Shown here piece by piece: positions 1-3,587 of a stretch of 9,004 nucleotides of DNA. The DNA lies in the NCBI GenBank assembly GCA_002343455.1, contig DDSR01000340.1, forward strand, positions 1 to 9,004. Reading direction: 5' to 3'. The notes under the pieces were generated by a model, which was not told the origin of the DNA, searched no databases, and worked only from the letters and a program-made list of their open reading frames with translations. The position numbers and the translations under genes are program-made. Numbering within the stretch: the first letter of the stretch is position 1; the number at the start of each line of letters is the position of its first letter. This DNA is from Deltaproteobacteria bacterium UBA2385. Lineage in GTDB: Bacteria > Myxococcota_A > UBA796 > UBA2385.

Positions 1-28
1 GGGCCGCAGCTTAGCGCTGGCGTTGGCC
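1..28 (+). repeat. attC site, right half only (window edge)
   Basis: This is the right arm of an attC-like site cut by the window edge. It shares the pattern CCGCAGC...GCGCTGGCGTT with the right arm of the site at 2108-2204 and ends in a GTT core at 22-24. By analogy with known attC sites, integrase would cut between G22 and T23, so the next cassette begins at 23. The left arm lies outside the window and the hairpin cannot be tested, so the call rests on similarity to the two complete sites. Confidence 0.55.
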
Positions 29-80
29 GTGGCGCGCAACCCCGGTGGCGGGGCGAGCAGTCCCACAGCAGTGTAGTGCG

Positions 81-120
81 TTCGACTATTACTTTTGCGC
101 TCGATTGTCCGAGTTGCTTA
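81..120 (+). promoter_or_regulatory. AT-richer leader of cassette A, possible promoter
   Basis: This patch is clearly richer in A and T than the surrounding DNA and lies just upstream of the cassette A genes. TTCGAC (81-86) and GATTGT (103-108) are separated by 16 bases and could be poor -35 and -10 elements; TATTAC (87-92) is another -10-like hexamer. None is a good consensus match. Cassettes may carry their own promoter or depend on the integron promoter, so this is only a candidate. Confidence 0.25.
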
Positions 121-144
121 GCTGGCACGAGAGGATGTGGTCGG

Positions 145-158
145 CTACCTACAGGTAG
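145..158. promoter_or_regulatory. 14-bp palindrome before cassette A gene 1
   Basis: CTACCTACAGGTAG has perfect 6-base arms around a 2-base centre. It lies immediately upstream of the GGAG ribosome-binding site (163-166) and the start at 176. The position would suit an operator or a small hairpin affecting translation. I saw no equivalent in the leader of cassette B, and a 6-base inverted repeat is expected by chance a couple of times in a window this size. Confidence 0.2.
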
Positions 159-175
159 AACCGGAGTCTGCCAGA

Positions 176-640
176 ATGCCTTGGTGTCGAGTTCCCCGAA
201 TCAGCTCCCGTCATGTGGTCAAGCAGACCTCCGTGGATGGATGCGGGGCTGCGTGCGGCGAAATGCTCCTCCATGACCGAGGCCAGCAGGTAGACCAGAG
301 CGTGCTCGCGATGGCCTTGGCGGAGCCGACCGATGGTCCCCGGTTAGCCGGGTGCCTATCGGACGTGTCGACCATCCGCTGGATGGGTGGGGTGCTAGCC
401 CGCACCCGGCCCCCGAACTGGGACTTCGTAGCCGCCATTTGCGCGGACTACTCGTCCTGGGCAGCACTCCTTGAACCAGGCGGACCTACTGAAGTGGGGC
501 ACTGGGTCGTTGTAGATGGAGTCTCAGCCGATGGCTTGGTGCTGGTGCGTGACCCGGCGGTGGGCCCCTATGGGATCCCGATGGAGGAGTTCCTGGACTT
601 ATGGCGTTATACTGTGGTCGTTCTGCCCCGGAGTACGTGA
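176..640 (+). CDS. C39/papain-like cysteine peptidase homologue, cassette A
   Basis: The 154-residue protein has the signature of the papain-like C39 peptidase fold. Gln17 lies six residues before Cys23 in DGCGAAC, followed by GHWVVVDG (His109) and VRDP (Asp126). This matches the oxyanion Gln, nucleophile Cys, His and Asp of family C39. The C-terminus is a Trp (143) followed by a predicted beta strand. C39 domains usually process peptides as part of ABC exporters, but here there is no transporter domain, membrane segment or signal peptide, so a cytoplasmic stand-alone enzyme is likely. I chose ATG 176 because GGAG lies 9 bases upstream and the paralogue aligns from the PW-x(2)-VPR motif at this point. 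GTG 137 is in frame but its purine-rich box is only 2 bases away. The stop overlaps the next start (TGATG), implying translational coupling. The fold call is fairly firm; activity and substrate are unknown. Confidence 0.75.
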   Translation: MPWCRVPRISSRHVVKQTSVDGCGAACGEMLLHDRGQQVDQSVLAMALAEPTDGPRLAGCLSDVSTIRWMGGVLARTRPPNWDFVAAICADYSSWAALLEPGGPTEVGHWVVVDGVSADGLVLVRDPAVGPYGIPMEEFLDLWRYTVVVLPRST

Positions 641-924
641 TGGACGTCAAGCTCATCCACATCGAGCCCCTCGAAGCCGGTCCCGCAGGATCGGCTGACG
701 ATGTGGTTCGAATCCGATTGGAGGTCGATGGCGTAGCTGCCGACCACCAGCTCACGGTGGTTTCTTCGGTCGTGTCGGGTTCCGACGCCGTGCTCCTCGT
801 GGCAAGTGATGCCCTTCAGGACCTTTTCAAGGGCAGCCTCGTTTCGCTCCACCGCATCTGCAAGCTCGTCGGCCAGGAACTCCAGGGCCAGCCGATCCAT
901 CTTCCGCAGCGCATTGCCGCGTAG
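640..924 (+). CDS. Small partner protein of peptidase, cassette A
   Basis: I do not recognise the family. The product has 94 residues, with no signal peptide or membrane segment. The first half looks beta-rich (IRLEVDG near residue 30) and the second half looks helical, ending in IHLPQRIAA. ATG 640 is chosen over an in-frame ATG at 601 because it overlaps the peptidase stop as TGATG, has GGAG (630-633) 6 bases upstream, and matches the start of the paralogue in cassette B (both begin MDV). The strict pairing with a peptidase-like gene in both cassettes suggests that the two products work together, as inhibitor or antitoxin, substrate, or cofactor. The hydrophobic-Ala-Ala tail resembles C-terminal degrons recognised by ClpXP, which would suit a labile antitoxin, but this is inference. 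Confidence 0.7.
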   Translation: MDVKLIHIEPLEAGPAGSADDVVRIRLEVDGVAADHQLTVVSSVVSGSDAVLLVASDALQDLFKGSLVSLHRICKLVGQELQGQPIHLPQRIAA

Positions 925-966
925 CCGGGCCCTCCTCGCCATCGCTCGAACCGTCGGTGGGCCACC

Positions 967-1063
967 GGCTAACAACGCGCTGAAGCTGACGGGGCCGGCC
1001 CGGCGTTCAACGCATGTCAACCATCGCTGCGGCCGGCACCGCAGCTGAAGCCGGGCGTTACCT
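967..1063 (+). repeat. attC recombination site, end of cassette A
   Basis: This is a complete attC-like site. The outer boxes are GGCTAAC (967-973) and GCGTTACC (1056-1063). Inside, the arm 984-1000 pairs with 1031-1046 (AGCTG/CAGCT, CGG/CCG, GCCGGCC/GGCCGGC) with one unpaired base (A989) and one mismatch, as in the bulged hairpins the integron integrase recognises. The loop holds about 30 bases. Crossover is expected between G1057 and T1058. TAACAACGCGCTGAAGC is a typical attC left end, and the right end CCGGGCGTTA resembles those of Vibrio repeats. Length is about 97 bases. Confidence 0.82.
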
Positions 1064-1176
1064 GCCCAGAAGCGGCGATGGTGGCGGGGCGGGCCGACCA
1101 TGTCCGGTCTGCACCTCCCGGCTCTGCAACCCATCCGAGACGAACCCCCGACCTCCCCGAATACCAGGCAACCGGC

Positions 1177-1182
1177 TATACT
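1177..1182 (+). promoter_or_regulatory. -10-like hexamer TATACT immediately before the start
   Basis: TATACT matches the TATAAT consensus at five of six positions and ends 5 bases before ATG 1188. A promoter here would start transcription at or next to the A of the ATG, giving a leaderless mRNA. That agrees with the absence of a Shine-Dalgarno sequence before this start. No convincing -35 hexamer is seen 16-18 bases upstream, so this is a candidate only. Confidence 0.35.
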
Positions 1183-1187
1183 GGCAC

Positions 1188-1670
1188 ATGCCAATTGAGC
1201 CTCCTGACACGGCCAAGTTCACTGGGGGAGCCATCAAGTATCCATGGACCATGGTTCCTCGCGCCACAGTTGACGCTGAACGTGTCGTCCAGCATGACGA
1301 GGATGGCTGTGGTCCCGCATGCGCCCAGATGCTCCTGGCCGACCGCGGGCAAGCTATCGACCAAGACCTGATCGCCGAGACCCGCGCCCTTCCTTGCAGC
1401 GCGGCCCCTCTCGCCGAAAGGATGACCGAGGTCTCTGTTACTCGATGGAGTGGTGGCACCTTCGCCAACCGACCCCGCTCCTTGGCTGTCACCATCGACG
1501 CGCTCTCGCGGCACAGGGGAACCTGGGCAGCCCTGCTTGAGCCCTACGGATACCGCAGCGCCGGACACTGGGTCGTGGTCGACGGCATCGATGCTGCTGG
1601 CGTCGTGCTTGTCCGCGATCCAGTAGGGCTAGCCTACGGCATCCCCCTCGAAGAGTTCGACTCTCTCTAG
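1188..1670 (+). CDS. C39-like cysteine peptidase homologue, cassette B (amber-truncated)
   Basis: This is the paralogue of the cassette A peptidase, 160 residues as read. It keeps Gln35, Cys41 in DGCGPAC, His127 in GHWVVVDG and Asp144 in VRDP, with the same six-residue Gln-Cys spacing. Conserved blocks include RGQ-x(2)-DQ, TWAALLEP and YGIPLEEF. The reading ends at TAG 1668-1670, exactly where copy A has Trp143 (TGG). Past the stop, the frame stays open for 11 codons (RDAILVIEETA), the same number as in copy A, and ends in a TGATG overlap with the next gene at 1704-1706. The ancestral gene therefore ran to 1706 and has lost its final strand by nonsense mutation, unless the base is a sequencing error or the stop is read through. 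ATG 1188 is used because an upstream in-frame ATG at 1014 lies inside the attC loop. No Shine-Dalgarno is visible; ATG 1248 is an alternative. Confidence 0.7.
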   Translation: MPIEPPDTAKFTGGAIKYPWTMVPRATVDAERVVQHDEDGCGPACAQMLLADRGQAIDQDLIAETRALPCSAAPLAERMTEVSVTRWSGGTFANRPRSLAVTIDALSRHRGTWAALLEPYGYRSAGHWVVVDGIDAAGVVLVRDPVGLAYGIPLEEFDSL

Positions 1671-1705
1671 CGCGACGCCATACTCGTCATTGAGGAAACC
1701 GCCTG

Positions 1706-1984
1706 ATGGACGTCACGCTCGTCAACATCGACGCCAACCCTGCTCCTTCGGCCCTGGACTACCCCGTCGTCATCACGCTTGAGATCGACGGCCAGCAGGA
1801 GACGTTCGACCTCAAGATGCGCCCGACGGCATTCCCGGAGTTGGGCGCGGGACTACTGGTGCCTGGAGAGGCACTCACCCGCCGCCTCCAGGACCATCAA
1901 GACGTCCTCAACCGGCTCAGCAGGGTTGTGGCCCGTCAGCTTGAAGGAACGGGCGTACACCTCCCACAGCTCATCGCTGCCTGA
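1706..1984 (+). CDS. Small partner protein of peptidase, cassette B
   Basis: The 92-residue product is paralogous to the small protein at 640-924. Both start MDV-x-L, carry a VxIxLExDG strand near residue 25-30, have an LL...AL segment mid-protein, and end in QLEGTGVHLPQLIAA or the equivalent. I do not recognise the family. ATG 1706 shares its A with the TGA (1704-1706) that ends the full-length peptidase frame, and TGAGGAAA (1691-1698) provides a ribosome-binding site. It can therefore be translated even if ribosomes stop at the upstream amber codon, although coupling would be weakened by the 35-base gap. That this gene is intact while its partner is truncated would fit loss of a toxic or costly peptidase with retention of its inhibitor, but that is speculation. 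Confidence 0.7.
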   Translation: MDVTLVNIDANPAPSALDYPVVITLEIDGQQETFDLKMRPTAFPELGAGLLVPGEALTRRLQDHQDVLNRLSRVVARQLEGTGVHLPQLIAA

Positions 1985-2005
1985 TCGCACCGCTGGAGTT
2001 CGCTG

Positions 2006-2113
2006 ATGCGGCTGTACAACGATGTAGCCAAGCACCACGCGTGTTCACGCTTTCCATCTCTGGTACCTCACGCCACTCGCAAGCCGGCGACAACGACGGT
2101 GGCTGGCAGGTAG
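2006..2113 (+). CDS. Possible 35-residue ORF ending in the attC stop
   Basis: A short open frame begins MRLYNDVAKHH and ends at TAG 2111-2113, which belongs to the left end of the downstream attC. GGAG (1995-1998) lies 7 bases before the ATG, a good ribosome-binding site. It follows the partner gene by 21 bases on the same strand. Cassette genes often use the TAA or TAG in the attC left end as their stop, so the arrangement is plausible. The product is basic, has no recognisable domain, and has no counterpart in cassette A. It may be real, a remnant, or chance. Confidence 0.3.
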   Translation: MRLYNDVAKHHACSRFPSLVPHATRKPATTTVAGR

Positions 2114-2204
2114 CAACGCGCTGAAGCCGTCGGGTCCGGCCCGACGTTCACCGCATGTCGACCCTCACCGCGCCCGGCCCCGCAGCCTGGCGCTGGCGTT
2201 ATCC
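2108..2204 (+). repeat. attC recombination site, end of cassette B
   Basis: This complete attC-like site is clearly related to the one at 967-1063. CAACGCGCTGAAGC is identical, and the loop core GTTCA-x-CGCATGTC-x-ACC is nearly so. The right arm ends CGCTGGCGTTATC, with crossover expected between G2198 and T2199. The stem GCCG-CGGG-CCGG pairs with CCGG-CCCG-CAGC and leaves T2130 unpaired, at the same place as A989 in the other site. The left outer box reads TAGC rather than TAAC, so one base of the outer stem is mismatched, which might lower recombination efficiency. Confidence 0.78.
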
Positions 2205-2266
2205 CCTGCGAGCTGCTCGCCGACACCCTACACCCCGACAAGAAGCCCACCTCGGAGAAAGCTCGT

Positions 2267-2827
2267 ATGGGAAACCTGACCTTCAGCCTCAACCTCACCC
2301 TGGACGGCTGCGTGGACCACCAGGAGGGAATCGCCGACGACGAGACACACGCCTTCTTCATCCGCCTCATGGACGAGTGCGGGGCGATGCTGTGGGGTCG
2401 CGTCACCTACGAGATGATGGAGGGCTACTGGCCGGCGGTCGTTCGCGGCGAGGAGGAGGCGCCGCCGGCGATGCGCGAGTGGGCGGTCAAGCTGGAGGCC
2501 AAGCCGAAGTACGTGGTGTCGTCGACACGACGGGACTTCCCGTGGTCCAACAGCCACCACCTCGCTGGCGACCTGCGCACGGGCGTTCAGAAGCTCAAGG
2601 ACGCGACCCCTGCCGGCGTGCTCCTCGGGAGCGGCACGCTCGCGACCGAGCTGGACCGGCTGGATCTGATCGACGAGTACAGGTTCCTCGTCCACCCCAG
2701 GATCGCCGGTCACGGCCCGACCCTGTACCAGGGCGGACTGCCCAGCGCGCGACGGCTCGAGCTGGTCTCGTCGATGCCGCTCCGCAACGGCGCAGTCGCC
2801 CTGCACTACCGGCGCGCGCGCGGCTGA
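2267..2827 (+). CDS. RibD-C/dihydrofolate reductase family protein
   Basis: The 186-residue product matches the RibD C-terminal/DHFR-like fold family in length and motif order: an N-terminal strand with SLNLTLDGCV, GRVTYEMMEGYWP (44-56), VVSSTRRDFPW (83-93), VLLGSGTLATELDRLDLIDE (118-137) and FLVHPRIAGHGPTLYQGG (140-157). Members are NADPH-dependent reductases or of unknown specificity. Without the N-terminal deaminase domain of RibD, a riboflavin role cannot be assumed, and nothing shows trimethoprim resistance. GGAG (2254-2257) sits 9 bases before ATG 2267. The gene starts 68 bases after the last attC crossover in cassette orientation, so it may be the terminal cassette gene, but no attC is recognisable after it. 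It converges on the MAPEG gene, with 84 bases between the two stops. The family assignment is firm; the substrate is unknown. Confidence 0.85.
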   Translation: MGNLTFSLNLTLDGCVDHQEGIADDETHAFFIRLMDECGAMLWGRVTYEMMEGYWPAVVRGEEEAPPAMREWAVKLEAKPKYVVSSTRRDFPWSNSHHLAGDLRTGVQKLKDATPAGVLLGSGTLATELDRLDLIDEYRFLVHPRIAGHGPTLYQGGLPSARRLELVSSMPLRNGAVALHYRRARG

Positions 2828-2832
2828 GGACG

Positions 2833-2865
2833 GGCTGCAGCCGACGGTCGATGCGGCGCGCCGCT
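2833..2865. terminator. GC-rich palindromes between convergent genes
   Basis: The 84-base gap between the DHFR-family and MAPEG stop codons contains two perfect palindromes, GGCTGCAGCC (2833-2842) and GCGGCGCGCCGC (2853-2864). They could form structures that slow transcription from either side. There is no run of T on either strand, so this does not look like a normal intrinsic terminator. No attC-like arms or GTT core are present in the gap. Confidence 0.2.
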
Positions 2866-2911
2866 GCCCCGGAGTGGGTCCCATTGGCCGCCCTGTCACA
2901 CCCCGCTCGCC

Positions 2912-3355
2912 TCAACCAACCAGCCTCCACACCAGGGCCCCGCTGAACCAGCCCAGCACGAGGTAGCCGGGCGCCGTCGAGAGGAGGACCGCCGCGCGGA
3001 CGCCTCTCCCCAGCCGGGTGCCCAACGCGAGCGGGTAGAGGGCCCGAGCCCCCACGTAGACGCCGCCGGCGATGGTCGCGCTCCGCGGGTCGACGAAGGC
3101 GGCGTTGAGCCACAAGAGCACCAGGAAGGGAGGCATGTGCTCCAGCATGTTGAGCTGGACCCGGTCCGCTGCCAGCATCTGCCGGTCCTGGCCGAAGTAG
3201 CGGTCGAACGGCTCGTTCCGCGCCTTGTATTCCCGATCCAGGCGCGTCTTGACCTGGAGCACGTACACCTGGAACAGGTAGTACAGGCCGATGTAGGCGA
3301 GGGTGACGACGATGGGGCCGGCGTAGGGGGCGGCGTAGGGGGCGGGGTCGAGCAT
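2912..3355 (-). CDS. MAPEG-family membrane protein
   Basis: The 147-residue product has the length and four-helix plan of MAPEG (membrane-associated eicosanoid/glutathione metabolism) proteins. Membrane segments lie at about 14-33, 71-88, 94-112 and 119-142. The family signature is visible around residues 58-83: a basic-rich loop, then VQLNMLEHMPPFLVLLWL, followed by a GGVYVGARALYP helix. Eukaryotic members use glutathione; most bacterial ones are uncharacterised, so no substrate is claimed. ATG 3355 is preceded by GAGAGG 4 bases upstream, rather close but acceptable. It lies 171 bases downstream of the polytopic membrane protein on the same strand and probably has its own promoter in that gap. 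It opposes the direction of the cassette genes. Confidence 0.85.
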   Translation of the reverse strand: MLDPAPYAAPYAGPIVVTLAYIGLYYLFQVYVLQVKTRLDREYKARNEPFDRYFGQDRQMLAADRVQLNMLEHMPPFLVLLWLNAAFVDPRSATIAGGVYVGARALYPLALGTRLGRGVRAAVLLSTAPGYLVLGWFSGALVWRLVG

Positions 3356-3526
3356 GGAGCCTCTCGGCGGAGGTAGGGGTCAGCGAGGGAGACGCCCGCG
3401 CCCTATCGCCTCACCGGCCCCCACGACGCGCCGAGAGAGCCCCCGTTGGCGATCACCGCGCCCGGGACAGCTCGCGCACACCGCTGCAGTCCTACGGCGA
3501 GTCGTACAGATTCAAGCCGCCATCGG
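3356..3526. other. Intergenic gap upstream of the MAPEG gene
   Basis: These 171 bases between two minus-strand genes hold no ORF I can support. A short minus-strand frame of about 60 codons crossing 3403-3591 overlaps the end of the neighbouring gene, has no good start context and was rejected. A small hairpin (AGCCG 3515-3519 with CGGCT 3524-3528, loop CCAT) overlaps the stop codon of the upstream gene and could act as a weak terminator for it. No clear promoter for the MAPEG gene was found. Confidence 0.4.
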
Positions 3527-3587
3527 CTAGGCGCCTGCAGTCCGGCCGCCTTCCATGCGTGCAGGAAGGCGAGCATGCAAGGCGCCC
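3513..3587 (-). repeat. Nested inverted repeats at the 3' end of a membrane protein gene
   Basis: The inner stem CGCCTTCC (3547-3554) pairs perfectly with GGAAGGCG (3564-3571) around a 9-base loop. The outer arm GGCGCCTGCA (3530-3539) pairs with TGCAAGGCGCC (3576-3586) with one bulged base. A third small hairpin (3515-3528) follows on the minus strand. The outer stem ends directly at the TAG stop codon (3527-3529). No T tract follows, so a factor-independent terminator is uncertain; it could instead be a small palindromic element that supplied the end of the gene. Confidence 0.4.

Larger units (their letters stand above)
23..1057 (+). mobile_element. Integron gene cassette A (peptidase-like + small partner)
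   Basis: This is the interval between the crossover points of two successive attC-like sites. It holds a leader of about 150 bases, a C39-like peptidase gene, a translationally overlapping small gene, and 43 bases before its own attC. The genes run in the usual cassette direction, with attC at their 3' end, so the integrase and attI should lie to the left, outside the window. Two-gene cassettes are less common than single-gene ones, and many of those known are toxin-antitoxin modules (established knowledge of integrons). Confidence 0.65.
1058..2198 (+). mobile_element. Integron gene cassette B (second peptidase-like + partner copy)
   Basis: This is the interval between the crossover points of the attC sites at 967-1063 and 2108-2204. 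It repeats the gene order of cassette A: leader, C39-like gene, TGATG junction, small gene, attC. It adds a possible 35-codon ORF before the attC. The leader shares the 12-mer GGTGGCGGGGCG with cassette A at nearly the same distance from the crossover (22 versus 21 bases), which suggests that the whole cassette was duplicated or that both descend from one ancestral cassette. Protein divergence is large, so the duplication is not recent. Confidence 0.7.

Noticed and set aside
76..276. Plus-strand 66-codon frame at the start of cassette A
   Set aside because: It overlaps the peptidase gene out of frame, is Cys/Arg-rich and has no paralogue in cassette B.
1014..1187. Upstream start for the cassette B peptidase at ATG 1014
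   Set aside because: It lies in the attC loop, before the cassette crossover at 1057/1058, so it would not belong to the mobile cassette. The extra residues have no counterpart in copy A.
607..1194. Minus-strand open frame of 195 codons across cassette A
   Set aside because: It runs through the attC site and antisense to the small partner gene, which has a conserved paralogue on the plus strand.
2228..2899. Minus-strand open frame of 223 codons
   Set aside because: It is antisense to the DHFR-family gene, which has clear family motifs.
2155..2946. Plus-strand frame of 263 codons overlapping the DHFR-family gene
   Set aside because: It starts inside the attC and is Arg/Pro/Gly-rich, an out-of-frame shadow.
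3100..3160. Two GTTGAGC sequences fitting the attC core pattern GTTRRRY
   Set aside because: Both lie in conserved MAPEG codons and have no matching left arm or bulged stem.
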